Assembly: GCA_023634235.1 (NCBI GenBank)
Contig: JAMKCF010000003.1
Span: forward strand, 7,322,958 to 7,386,957
DNA length: 64,000 bases
Direction of reading: 5' to 3'
Source: Pisaster brevispinus
Lineage: Eukaryota; Echinodermata; Asteroidea; Forcipulatida; Asteriidae
The notes beneath the pieces were generated by a model. That model made no database searches. It was not told where the DNA came from and saw only the letters and a program-made list of their open reading frames with translations. The translations under genes and the position numbers were made by a program. This document shows, piece after piece, positions 34,650 to 45,900 of the stretch (the stretch's first letter is position 1; every line of letters begins with the position of its first letter).

Positions 34650-36545
34650 GCAGCCTGCCCAGGACTACCAAAAGAGCAAAACAAAATCACTACGCTGATT
34701 ACTGTAGAAGCAGTCACCACATCTACATGTAGTCAACCCCGATCCATACTTGAAGGAGGACAACCCCATTGTGGATGAACAAGAAGTATTCCACGTTTGA
34801 GCTCTCGCAGAGTTTGATAGTAACCCGTTGACAACTGTCTTTGTTACTCGCCAACTAATGTGGCTACCCAGGAGCTGGCCGAGAAGTTCTATAAAGATCT
34901 GCATAGCGCTGTTAGTAGTATACCTACCCACAATTTCCTGGCAATAAAAGGAGATTTCAAGAAAAAGCTGGGTTCCTGCAATGCACCATTCACATTCCAC
35001 CATGCAACAACTAGGAATGGGCGCTCCTGGTAAAATTCAGAACAGAACACAACCTTCTTGTGGCAAATATGCATGTAGGTCAAGTCTGATCATAGCGTCA
35101 TGTCCATTTAAAGGTGTGGTTGAGCCTTCAGGTTCTCAAGCAGAATAAGCAAACACGGTGCGACATGAAGATGATCTGTACACGATCTGACCTCCAGCAG
35201 CTATAGACGGTGATGGTTGTGGTCCGTAACTGCTTCCGTCTGTCAGAGGAGGATGAAGATCCATCAGTGAGTCGTAAACATTTTGTCGCAGAGAATAATG
35301 AGGCAATGAAAGAGGTCCTGCCCAAGAGGTCCTGCCCAAGAAACCTCAAGTCAGGAGGTCCCTGTGGTCACAACATCCGGACCTAGTGAAGGCAAGATGC
35401 ACTGTTATTGAATCACATCAAGCTCTCGACAACGCAATGACTGCGGAAATCACTGATACATGAGAAAAAGGCTCAGCAGCTCTTCACGGTGTACGACACT
35501 TTGAATGAGGAAGACCTGAAGCAGAAGGTACAAAAGGTTGAGACAGCATGGCTGCAAGAGTAATTAACAAGATCACAGGGCATACAAGGATGAAAGATGT
35601 GCAAGTATTCATAAAAAGTCCAACAGAGCGGGGTAGCAACCTGACACTTCATTTCCTGCTTCGTTCCACAACTGTCGTATGCAGTGGAGAAGTCATAGCA
35701 GATTGTAAGAGGGTTGGTCTCTTGCTTGAAAGCTAAGCAGGGCTCCAATTTGACACTGGACCGCAGGCCCGAGGCCAGTGATTTTAGTGTCGGGCCAGTA
35801 AACTTATGACCGTACAGGTCCGGCGGTCTTGTGTTTTTTAATAATAACACGTCACTGTATTTTTTAATTCAACTGATCAATTGAGTATTGAAGTATTACC
35901 CACAAGAAAAACTAAATAATTCTTCTCTTAGTGCTTGGTACAAAACAGCTCAAAAGTGAAACTGTGTAGAGTGTTCTTTTCTTTTTTATTCCAGTCTTGT
36001 AACAAATTTTATGGTCCAGTAAAAGTTTTGAGCTAAAAGCCCTGCAGTCTTGTGGATTTTTCCCCCAAATTCGAGCCCTGCTAAGAAAACTGAGCAGAGT
36101 ACCTCATGTACCTCGAGTCCTAGGTTAACTCAACAGAAGGCAATATCAAGATCAGGACAGCCAAAGCTTGGTAGGCCCTGAACAACATGAAGATCTGGAA
36201 TTCAGCAATGTCTCAGGAGGTCAAGATCTCCTCTTTCTTGCCACCATCGAGTCAGCCCTTTTCTTCAGGTGTGAAACATGGTCGGTCATCAATTCCTTAA
36301 CGGCTGTTAAACCCCCATGTTGCGGTCACCTCTCGGAACTCCTTGGTCGAAAAAAGTGTCCAGCGGCAGCGACCTCCCGAGGGTGTGCAACAAATATGCA
36401 GCATGCGGGATGCAGCTGCTGATGGGGCACTGTCAGCAACACCCTGAGCTCAAGGCTCATGGGTTGGTTCTGTGGGAGCTAGCACTATACTTGTACAGTT
36501 CAGTTCGTACTGCAAGGCTCAGATATTGGTAAGGTGCTCTCTTGA
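34650..36545 (+). mobile_element. LINE remnant (endonuclease and C-terminal RT tail), split by a MITE
   Basis: Plus-strand endonuclease pieces at 34880-35080 include FYKDLHSAVSSIPTHNFLAI followed by KGDFKKKLGSCNAPFTFHHA and EHNLLVANMH. They match the 'PTHNFLAVLGDFN..LG...APFT.H..TNRNG..LLEF..EHNLL.AN' pattern of a LINE EN. Near 36130-36260 and 36317-36480 come the RT tail pieces IKIRTAKAWALNNMKIWN-like, then LPRVCNKYAACGMQLLMGHC, QQHPELKAHGLVLWE. This tail (LPRVS.KI..RR..LAGHC.RHPEL....LVLWEP) is common in marine invertebrates. The central RT is missing and stops are many. Confidence 0.75.
35738..36080. mobile_element. hAT-like MITE (343 bp) inside the LINE
   Basis: It starts CAGGGCTCCAATTTG and ends CAAATTCGAGCCCTG, 15-base inverted ends with one mismatch. 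The flanking LINE sequence repeats CTAAG on both sides (35733-35737 and 36081-36085), and the LINE resumes after it. The CAGGG start suggests hAT, although hAT normally gives 8-bp duplications; only 5 bases match here. Confidence 0.75.
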
Positions 36546-37438
36546 GTCACAGACACCTTTGTTCTCCCGTTCAAAGTTTCTGAAAACTTCCTCTAGTGTT
36601 AGAGTGAAAAGTCTCTTGTGGAAAGAATCAAGTCTCTCTGATGGAGCAGTTTGTGTAGATTTTTGCTGCGCTGAACATATACAAGGCCTAAAAAAAAAAA
36701 ATAATTGTTATATGGCATAACCCGACCGACCCTAAAAATATGGCCGACCCTGGTTTTGTTGTTTTGTCTTTTTAAGGAAGAGTTTATTACTATTAAAAAT
36801 TTAAATCTATAAAAATTAATTGTAATAAATACGTTTGAAACCATTTCTGACCGTTTCTCTTCAATTAAATGACAATAGCGCACGTGAAACTTTGGAATGC
36901 ACAATGTTTTGCACAACAAACATGCAGAAGATTGCGCGCCGGCCCGACACTTTAGTAGTACAGACACAGAGAGAGATGCATGTACTGTACATGTATAGTC
37001 TGTCTCGTACCAGACTCCCATTATTCTGCGCTCGTTTCACAATCGACAATGGTGAATACATAGGCTGCTTTTCAGGTTTAAAAGTAGTAGCCACCAAATG
37101 CAAGTCTACCAAGCGAGTCAAAAAAATGCTCCTTTTCACAATAAATGAGGGTTACGGTGGCAAAATCCCAAAGAAAGATTATTTTTAAGTTCGTAAAATG
37201 GTTTGGCAAGTCTTGATATTTGCTAGATTTAATGTGGCCGTGATCGCAATCGCGATCGTTCATAAGTATACAAACAGTAAAACACGCACTCACATAACCA
37301 CATGGTGGGTAGTGAGTATCCACCGGCCCCACAACGTTCACTTGCCCGCCGGATGTCCACGCATGCACACACAACACATGGTGTATTGTACAGTACAACA
37401 GAGCAGGTCCAAAGTCCATGCTAACCAACCTGCCAACA

Positions 37439-37660
37439 TTCCGCACGTCGGAACAGCTAATAATAATAAAGCCAAATAAAAATCTTGACGAAAACAATAG
37501 CTATTCAGACTACTATGTTGGAACAGCTAATAATAATAAAAACAAATAAAAATCTTGACGAAAACAATAGCCATTCCGACTGTGTCCGAACAGCTAATAC
37601 AAATCTTGACAAAAATAATAGCTGTTCCGACTACTGTTTCGGAACAGCTAATAACATTTT
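37439..37660. repeat. Tandem array, about 75-80-bp unit x 3
   Basis: Each unit runs GGAACAGCTAATAATAATAA, 'caaataaaaatcttgacgaa', AACAATAGC(T/C)ATTC.GAC. A diverged third unit is followed by a terminal GGAACAGCTAATAAC at 37640. Unit ends are themselves dyads (GGAACAGCTA with TAGCTGTTCC). A 68-codon frame (37485-37691) runs through it by chance. Confidence 0.85.
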
Positions 37661-37847
37661 CGTAAATGTACAAAAAGTATCATTTTTATGACCCCCCCCC
37701 CCCCCCAATATTGTTTTCTCAGCCGGGTAATAAATGGCTACATGTATGTGCAGAACTTAATTTACAGGTAGTTATCGACAATTTCATAAAACTGAAAAAC
37801 ATACCTTTCAAGAGATGACTATACTAATTTGTGTGCAATTTACTTAC

Positions 37848-37928
37848 ATGTACGCGTCCATCTTTGAGCCAACAGCTGTCATAAACTAAGCCACCTTTCT
37901 TGGATATTTGCAATGCAGCTGTTGTCAT
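37848..37928 (-). CDS. GLE1: GLE1 exon 1 (start codon and N-terminal motif)
   Basis: 81 bp, 27 codons, from ATG at 37928 to a donor GTAAGTA at 37847. It reads MTTAALQISKKGGLVYDSCW then LKDGRVH. An in-frame TAA lies nine codons upstream (37955-37953), so this ATG is the first possible start. The KGGLVYDSCWL piece matches the conserved GLE1 N-terminus (human KGRLCYYRDWLL). In other species this region binds the nucleoporin NUP155. The exon is absent from simple ORF lists because of its length. Confidence 0.88.
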
Positions 37929-37975
37929 TGTTTTATTGATCTTCCAAGTTGATTAAACAATATGTACACATGTAC
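37929..37975 (-). other. Probable GLE1 5' UTR segment with upstream splice acceptor
   Basis: Immediately upstream of the GLE1 ATG the minus strand reads TTTTTACTGCAG then GTACATGTG, a plausible acceptor at 37976-37977. If it is used, a noncoding first exon and the promoter lie farther right, within 38-55 kb. Confidence 0.45.
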
Positions 37976-38141
37976 CTGCAGTAAAAATGATACAAACTGT
38001 GGTGATTTATGGCCAACAAATATAGAGGTCAGTAATTCTGAATTATACAAGACATTCAGCAAAATGTGTACATATGCACATGTACTGTCTGTTGTTTGAC
38101 TGCTAAAAAATAAAGTGATGCACTGTGAAAGAATACATGTA

Positions 38142-38595
38142 TTTGTTTTTACCCTTACACCGATGTGTATTAAGCACTGTGCCACCGGGCTAGCTTGGTG
38201 GCCTAGTGGTAAGACATCGGGGCCCAATTTCATGGCTCTGCTTACCGCCTAATTTTGCGCTTACGGTCACCATTCTCCGCTTACTGTGCAAGCGCCGAAT
38301 TTCTGTGCTAGCTGTGTAAGCGAAGAATGCCTAGTAACATGGAGTATGCACGCGCACAAGCAAAAATTCTCTGTGAAATACGCTTGACATAAGCGCAGAA
38401 TTTCCTGCTTTCGTAAGCGCCGATTCTTTGCTTACGGTAAGCAGAGCCATGAAATTGGGCCCTGCTCTAGCAATACAAAGGTCATGGGGTTGAATCCCAC
38501 CCAATTGATTTGCCTGTAGATTTTATCACAGAACTTGGGAAAGTACTGAGTATACAGAGCTTAATACACATCGGTGTAGGGGTAAAAACAAATTA
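38142..38595 (+). mobile_element. tRNA-derived SINE with inverted flank, interrupted by a MITE
   Basis: SINE head GGGCTAGCTTGGTGGCCTAG then TGGTAAGACATC at about 38187-38218. After the MITE it continues TGCTCTAGCAATACAAAGGT, GGGGTTGAATCCCACCC (B box), ATTTGCCTGTAGATTTTATC, AACTTGGGAAAGTAC and ends ACACATCGGTGTAGGGGTAA. The 33 bases before the head (38142-38174, TTTGTTTTTACCCTTACACC then GATGTGTATTAAGC) are an inverted copy of the SINE's own 3' end, making a hairpin-like composite. Confidence 0.82.
38220..38462. mobile_element. 243-bp MITE nested in a SINE
   Basis: It begins GGGCCCAATTTCATGGCTCT then GCTTAC and ends GTAAGCAGAGCCATGAAATT then GGGCCC, perfect 26-base inverted ends. The inside is rich in GCTTAC/GTAAGC words. 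Removal rejoins the SINE as in the copy at 46806 (GACAT...CTGCTCTAGCAA). No target duplication longer than a base is obvious. Confidence 0.92.
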
Positions 38596-38599
38596 TATT

Positions 38600-40250
38600 C
38601 TTTATCCCTGATGCAAAATTTACATCTATGAAAACACTGTAAAAGAATTTAACATTTACAAACCAACAGAATTTATATCTCTACAAAACTATAAAACTAT
38701 AATACTGATACATTACAGAATGATCTTAAGATACATTTCAGTGTCAGCATTTAGAGGAAAGAAAGAGAACTTTAATGCTTTTGTGTTTTTCCTATGGACA
38801 GACAGATAGGACAATAGACAGACCACAAGACAATGCAGATACGGATTACAACAGGCACCTGACAAATTTGATCTAGAGATGCAGGTTGTAATGAGGGTTT
38901 GTTACACTCCATGCATGCCATGCCAAAACAATATATCCCGACAAAACAAATGTATTGTAGCTTTCTTTGGTAGATACAAATCCAGGTGGTGTGTATGGAC
39001 AGGGAACCCCCCTTTTCAACCCCTTGGATGGATTCTTTCACCATTTTGGAGAGCCATTAAGAGAGAGAGAGAGAGGGATCCTTTCAATACAGTTTTTAGA
39101 TTTGTTGGAGCAGCCAGTCCTTGCTGGCTTTTAAAGCATGCCATGCATACCACCTTAATTTATTTTAATATTGAGTGTTAACATTGTTCCCGTGCCAAAA
39201 AATTAGATGCTCAAAAATATGTTTTTGACCCTGTTGATGGAGTGCTCCAGGATTTTGGATAGTTAACAGGTTAGGAGAAAGGGGGACATTTTAGTACATG
39301 TAATTGAAATTATGAAGGCAATTTTTTTGCTTGTCCATACACCACCTTGATTTATTTTTGCACATTGTAAATATGGAATAAAGAGGCTTGGCAAGAATAT
39401 GTTTTTCAACTTCCTACATTTATTATATCACGAGTATGACTAGCTGGCCCTACACACACTAACTGCTTAGTGTGTGAAGCCAACATGCACTAATAACATG
39501 ATATAATGAATGCATGAATCCATCAGTCCGCCCAAGACGTAAGGCGGGTGTGACATGTAACATTAAGAGAATGTGTAGCCTAATCTTCTTGGTGAAGGAA
39601 GGGCTTGGAGAAGTGTATAGTGCAAACACTAATAACTTCAGAAATGTATTCATCGTGCAAAAAACCCAAAAGTTAAGAAGACCCAGAGTAACAACCGTGT
39701 CTTCAGAGTTTGTGTGATTTGGGAAGTTTTTCTGGTGTTTTCCAGTAGTTATCTGGTGTTTTCCAGTTGTTTGCCATTATTTTTCCAGTAACTTACATTT
39801 CCGATATTTTCATGTATTCCCGTGCATAGTCTGCAAAATATTGCATTGTAAAATGTAATGTAAGTGTAACTTAGCCTTCCTTATCTGCATGATTGACCAT
39901 GAAACAAGGGGCTCCACAATCTACATGTACCAGTAGTGCTACCAGAAAGTAGGAGCACATGTGGAAAAACGTGTACTCTGAGGCTTGATCCAGTAACATA
40001 TTTTTCTCTGTTTAAAATTGTGACTTTCAATAGGTGTAGCTATGAAAGGCATACTGGAAAACACCAGGAAACTACAGGTAATCACAGGGAAACTACTGGA
40101 AAACAACCAGAAAATAAATGTAGTTTTTATAGTTTGGATGACATAAATACAAGAATCCCCGCCGTATGCGTAATATGATTAATACGCGGGTTACTCAAAT
40201 GAATGAACCGTTACATGATTTTTTCATTCAAATGAGTGCAATGATGCATG
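38600..40250. other. No gene recognised
   Basis: It contains a short GA run at 39059-39076 and a cluster of TTTTCCAGT words at 39735-39790, with inverted copies (ACTGGAAAA) at 40050-40100. ORFs 38879-39181 and 38772-39044 look non-coding. Confidence 0.5.
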
Positions 40251-40253
40251 TCT

Positions 40254-40560
40254 GTATAAAAGCAGCATCCTTAGCAACAAAATCCCATTCAGGACGCTGC
40301 TTACTCTGCTGAGTGATAGTGTCAGATTTCCGTAACAGTGTCTATATTACAATATTAAGTTTAAAATGTCAACTAAAAAAGATTAACAATTTAACCCAGA
40401 GAAACTTTTCAACAAATTTAAAGAATACTTCAACTATAAATTCGATAGTATAGCAAGTTCGAACAAAGACAAGACCAACTTAGCATCAAAGAACTCACAA
40501 ACAAATTGGAGGCGAAAGAATTGACTAAGCTTGGGAACTCTGCACAATTCGAATTCTGCG
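40254..40560 (+). other. Possible retroelement start: TATA box and gag-like N-terminus
   Basis: TATAAAAG at 40255-40262 is followed by an ATG at 40366. A short frame then breaks but includes KLFNKFKEYFNYKFDSI and, in a shifted frame, KELTNKLEAKELTKLGNSAQ then FEFCGNV. 'L..K....LG....FEF' resembles the start of gag proteins in DIRS/Ngaro-type elements. Evidence is weak and the rest of an element is not seen. Confidence 0.3.
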
Positions 40561-40719
40561 GCAATGTATCATTCTTTTTCTTATTTTAGCACGTTTTAGA
40601 TAATTTACTCTCAACCCTTTTGGTCAAACTTCCCAAGACGCCTTGATGAAGTGAAGAAACTAATTTTCAACCAAGCTGTGTAAGCCAAAGCCCATGGCAC
40701 AATAAATTATTTAAATACA

Positions 40720-41380
40720 CATTAATTTCTGAACCACACTTAGATTTTTGTACAAATCTACACATAACTAGAAAAAAGATTTAACACTTTAAGAAACGAT
40801 ACACAGAATGTGACCCAATTGACCTAGACTTCCAGTTCAAACCAGAAGGGGAAATTTAATATTTGAAAGAATCATTTTTCGTGAACGACCCCTAACATTT
40901 CTACCATCTACATAATGGGCTCATAAAACGAACTCTTCACTTAGAAGTTGCAAATGACTGTTTAAAAAAAACGAAACTTCTGAACCACACATTGGCTTTT
41001 TACAATCTTTCCGTAATTGGAAAAGTATGAAACACTTACATATAGGACACACAAAATACACAGAACTTGACCTCATTTGACCTTGATTTTCGGCTCAAAC
41101 CGGAAGATAAAATTTAATATTTGAAATAACCCAATTCCTGAATCACACATTGGATTTTTATCATATGTCATAAGACAGGGCCCCAAAGACTTAACCGAAA
41201 AGCTACACAGAGTGTGACCCCATATGACCTTGACTTCCTGATCAAACCGGAAGTTGAACTTTATATTGGAAAAAATCTAACTCCTGAACCAGGCAATGAA
41301 TTGATATGGTAAAATGTCATCACCAATTCATTTAATCACAATTTGATGACATCACTCACGAACACCTTGTTTTTGTAAAT
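40720..41380 (+). mobile_element. Helitron-like element, 3' part, truncated at its last stem-loop
   Basis: It has units with 'aatttctgaaccacac', 'acacagaatgtgaccc', 'gacttccagttcaaacc' and TTCAAACCGGAAGTT. It ends GATGACATCACTCACGAACA then CCTTGTTTTTGTAAATC. The second arm of the terminal stem-loop is missing. It points toward the opposite-facing element at 41461. Confidence 0.7.
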
Positions 41381-41460
41381 CTTTTTGCAGTGTCCCGGGA
41401 GGATGGAGGATAGGGTTACGATTATCACAACTAGTGCCAGTGAAGAAGTGTAATAAAAAA

Positions 41461-42900
41461 CTAGACATTGAATTTTTGTTTGCTACAAAAACAAGGTGTT
41501 CGTGATCGATGTCATCAAATTAAGATTAAATGATATTTAATTCTATCACCTCGATTTGTGGTTCAGGAGTAAGATTTTGTTCCAATATAAATCTTCAACT
41601 TCCGGTTTGAACCAAAACTTAGGTCAAATGAGGTCATACTGTGTAGCGCTAGGTAAGTCCTAGGAGCTCTCTGTAATGCCGTGTAGTTGATAAAAATCCA
41701 ATGTGTAGTTCGGGAGTTATGATTGTTTCAAGTATTGAATTTGATCATCCCATTTGAACCGGAAGTCAAGGTCAAATTGGGTTGCATTCTGTGTGTCAAT
41801 TCTTAAGTTGATAAATACTTTGCCAATGATGTAAAAATTGCAAAAAAAACCAAAGTGTGCTTTAGAAGTTATGATTTTTGGAAACATTAATTTTTAACTT
41901 CCGGTTTGAACCGGATGTCAGTGTTAAACGAGGACACACTGTGTATCGTTTGTTAAGTCTTAGGAGCTCTTTCTGATGACATTTACTTAATAAAAATACA
42001 ATGAGTGGTTGAGGAGTTATTAATTTGTTAATTATTAAATTCATCTTCCGGTTTGAACCGGGAGTCAAGGTCGAAGGGCATAACATTTTGTGTATCGGTT
42101 CTTCACTTGTTATCTACCTTCCAAATGATACATTGATTGTAAAAATCCAATGTGTGGTTCAGAAGTTAGGATTTTTTGAAACATTAAATTTAAACTTCCG
42201 GTTTGAACCGGAAGTTAAGGTCAAACGGGTCACATTTTGTGTAGCGCGTGTTTAATCTATCAATACCATTCAGACGACGTATGGATTGTAACAATCCAAT
42301 GTGTGGTTAAGGAGTTATGAATTTTTCAAATATTACACGGACTACCATTATTTGGATGTGCAATATACAATGAAATAGAGAGCGACGCCAAATGTATTCC
42401 TATATGTGGCTTTACAGTTTCAATACAGACATGTTAACTTAAACCACACGTGCAATGTACATGTGGCTGTATGGACGTGTAGCGAGACCTTAACTACACG
42501 TGCATCGTACACGTGCGTGGCTGGTACAGGTTTGACATACATTGTATTTACGTGTAGGCCTACACTACCGTGTGTTGTCGTACAAGGTCGTTCAACAGAC
42601 ACGTGCGATTTGACGTCAAGTTTGAACCAAATGCAAAGGTTAAAATGTTATTATCTCTGTGAAAAGGTTTCGGCAGGATAACTCATCTATAACCTGATGC
42701 AAAATTCAGGTTAAAATGTTACGTAGTTGTTGAGATATGAATTTTTCAAACTTTCAACTTCCGGTTCAAGGTCAAATGGGGTCATGTTGTGTGAAGCATT
42801 TGTTGAACTTTTAACGACCAATCCGATGTGTAGATTGTAAAAATCCAACATGTGGTTCATGAGTTATGATTTTTTACAAATATTAAACTTTTATTTCATG
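41461..42900 (-). mobile_element. Helitron-like element, inverted 1.4-kb copy of 32100-33519
   Basis: Read on the minus strand it ends CACGAACACCTTGTTTTTGT, AGCAAACAAAAATTC, AATGTCTAG at 41461, the same terminus as at 33519. The interior matches 32100-33519 unit by unit, including the GGTGTCGCTTGTA-like and CACGTGTA-rich stretches. Dyads of CTTCCGGTTTGAACCGGAAG occur near 42197, with diverged copies near 41890 and 42045. It stops at about 42900, exactly where the TAA-repeat tail of the LINE at 42905 begins. Confidence 0.8.
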
Positions 42901-42904
42901 TTAT

Positions 42905-45900
42905 TCAATAATAATAATAATAATAACTGCATTTATAGAGCGCCATATATCCAATAAATTGCTCAAAGGCGCTGTACATAAAAAGTTAAACACCAAGCAT
43001 TAAAATCATTAAAATCAGAAACAAAAATAGCAACAACAGACAAAAAAATAAAATAAATAAATAAATAAGTAAAAAATATGATTAAATTTACATCTATTTT
43101 TTACATAACAAAACAAGCCAAACTTACATATTTTAAAAATACAACAACTACAAAAGAGGGCTCAATGCAAGAAACAAAAAGCATGAATAAATGTTTGAAA
43201 AAATGTTCACAAATGAACACAAAAACTAGTTATTCTGCATTAAAAAGATAAGTCTTAAGACGTGATTTAAAAACAGCTAGGGAGTTCAAATTTCTTAAGT
43301 CCTCAGGAAGTCTATTCCAGAGCTGTGGCGTAGCCCTGCAGAAAGATCTTTCTCCAGCTGATTTAAGTTTGACTGCTGGGACCCTGAGGAGAGATGTATC
43401 AGAAGACGACCTATGTGATGGGGCAGGAGTATAATGGCATCAGCAGATCAGTTAGGTATTGAGGGGCGATATTTTTGCAGGCTTTGTAAATGAAGAGAAT
43501 CAGTTTGTACTGAATCCTGCGAGTTACAGGCAGCCAATGTAAGGATCTGAGAACTGGTGTGATATGGTCTTTGCGTCTGGTACCAGTAAGGATCCTCGCA
43601 GCCATATTCTGAATTCGCTGAAGGCGAGATATTGCACACTGTGGGAGACCATGTAGCAGGGCATTACAGGAATCTAAGCGTGAGGTGACGAAAGCATGTA
43701 TTGCAGTTGCCGCTGCTTCATCAGTGAGGTGCTTTCTGCTGAGTCTTTGTTGTACAGCTGATGGTACGCAGCCTTACAAACGGAGGTGATATGTGAACCA
43801 TAACCCAGTGATGAGTCAAAGATGACACCAAGGTTGCGAACGTTATCCTTGGGCAGGATAGTACAGTTAGGTATATCGATGCTTGATTGATGAACTTTGA
43901 CACGTTGTTGGTGGGTGCCAATAAGCAAAAATTCAGTCTTATCACCGTTGAGCTTGAGTCTGTTTAGCACCATCCACTCTTGAATTTTGGCAACACACTC
44001 TCCAATTCTGTTATAACAGGTAACGGTTGAAGGAGATGAAGGTTTAAACGACAGGTAAAGCTGCGTATCATCTGCATACAAATGGTATCGAAGTCCATAT
44101 CGCGTTACTAAGTCTCCCAATGGTGAGGTGTAGATGGTAAATAGAAAAGGCCCCAGGACGGAACCTTGTGGAACACCGCAGGAGAGGGGGAGTGGCGTTG
44201 AGAGCGAGTCATTCACACGCACTTGCTGCATCCTGTCAGTGAGGTATGATTGAAACCATTTCAGTGCGCCTGATGTAATTCCAAGTCTGTCTGACATTCG
44301 TTGAAGCAAGATGGTATGATTCACTGTGTCGAAAGCAGCAGACATGTCTAAAAGGATCAAAGCAACAACCTCCTGTCTATCCATGGCCATGAGAACATCG
44401 TTTTGCACCGCCAAAAGTGCAGTCTCCGTACTGTGTCCTACACGGTAAGCTGATTGAAAAGGCTCAAACAAATCATTCCTCTTCATATGTGCAAGTAGCT
44501 GGTCCAACACTGCTCGCTCAATCAACTTGGAACATACAGTAAGTTTGAAATAGGACGGTAGTTTTCCTTGACCAGTGGTAGCCCCGTTTTTTTAAGCAAT
44601 GGCTTAACGACAGCTAATTTGTAGTCTTGAGGTACACAGGATGAGGTAAGTGAGTTGTTGATAATGGTAGTGATAGCATCCACAACCTCACTATCACAAA
44701 GCCTGAGTAGCCATGTCGGTAGAGGAACAAGTTCGCATGATTTATTTGGAGCTTTCTTCATGAGTTGCCAGACATCCCTCGCAAACAATGGTGTAAAGCA
44801 GAAGAGTTCGGTGTTATACATCCTGCTCTCTGAGAGGGGTCTTGTCTCCGTCAGAGAGCCAGCCGCCTGGTTTACTTGTTGATCAATGTTGCTAATTTTC
44901 TCTACAAAGAAGATACCAAAATCATCAGCAAGCTTTCGATCACTATTGTGGCAAGGGAAAGGGGAGTCTGCTTTTCTGTTGAGAATCAAGATTATAACTT
45001 TGAATAGATTTCTGGACTTGTTAGCGTTTTCAAGAATCATGTCGGAGTAAAACTTAATGGCGGCATCATCCAACATTTTTGTAACTTTAACTTTCTGTTC
45101 ACAAAAGAGCTTACGGTCATTTGGTGATTTTGTGCGCCTCCATCTCCGTTCAAGCTGCCTCCGCTTTCTCTTTTCTTGAAAATGATCACTTGAAAAACCA
45201 CAGGGGCGATGTCTTAGTGTGATGACCCGACGATGCTCTGGGGCAGGCTTGTTTAACAGCTCTCGAAGAACACGATTGTAATTTTGAACAGCACAATCAA
45301 GATCTGTACATTTCAGAACATCCTGCATAGCGACACCAACATCAGCCTTGAAATCGTTGTGATTAATACAGTTGTATTTTCTGTACACCATTTCTTTTTT
45401 CCATGCTCTTGGCTTACTCAAGGAGAGTTCACATGTGATGCAAAAGTGGTCTGAAATCTGGTAGGCCACCTCGACATTGTGCACAAAATCTGGGGATCTT
45501 GAAATAATCAGGTTCAGGGTATGATCACTTACATGTGTTGGTTTGTCTACATGTTGCACCAAATTGAACGAGTCCAGGAATTCCAAAAAGCGATATGCTT
45601 CACTACTGGTAGGGACGTTGACATGAAAATTGAAATCCCCGACAACAAGTAGTTCCTCCGGTGCAATGGTACAATCGTCGAGTAAATTTGCAAACTCCTC
45701 ATAAAACACCGACAGGGGTGTTCTGTTTTGTGCTGATGGTGTTGGACGATACACAGCTAGTAATCTCATCGACTTATTGTAAGTGCACACAATATCCATA
45801 AATTCCATGGATCTGGAGATGGCTTTTTGCTTCAATTCAACTGCTACTCCTTTCAACTGCTACTCCTTTCAACTGCTACTCCTTTCAACACCACCACCTT

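Larger units (their letters stand above)
34176..37847 (-). other. GLE1 intron 1
   Basis: 3.7-kb intron holding a plus-strand LINE (34650-36545) with a hAT-like MITE inside and the array at 37439-37660. The stretch 36550-37440 contains GACCGACCC/GGGTCGG-like words at 36722-36752 and a block (37285-37450) resembling 21215-21345 (shared CACATAACCACATGG and CAACATTCCGCACG), so it includes an unnamed repeat. Confidence 0.7.
1483..37928 (-). other. GLE1: GLE1 locus, 5' half (seven coding exons, six complete introns)
   Basis: Seven minus-strand exons have consensus acceptors and donors and matching phases: 0/0, 0/2, 2/0, 0/0, 0/2, 2/1, 1/1 from exon 1 to exon 7. Joined, they give about 322 codons without a stop. 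The human gene encodes about 698 residues, so roughly half is present and the DDX19/IP6-binding C-terminal domain must lie left of position 1. Known role of the family: nucleoporin-associated activator of the DEAD-box ATPase DDX19/Dbp5 in mRNA export, and a translation factor. Identification rests on the N-terminal block (KGGLVYDSCWL in exon 1, SPPKLSS at the start of exon 2, compared with my recollection of human KGRLCYYRDWL and SLPKLSS) followed by a long charged coiled coil in exons 4-7. Intron 2 is 14.9 kb and intron 3 is 9.3 kb, both packed with transposons. Confidence 0.85.

Noticed and set aside
36599..37497. Several 90-140-codon ORFs on both strands
   Set aside because: Mutually overlapping in several frames. 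The region contains dispersed repeats, and none resembles a protein.
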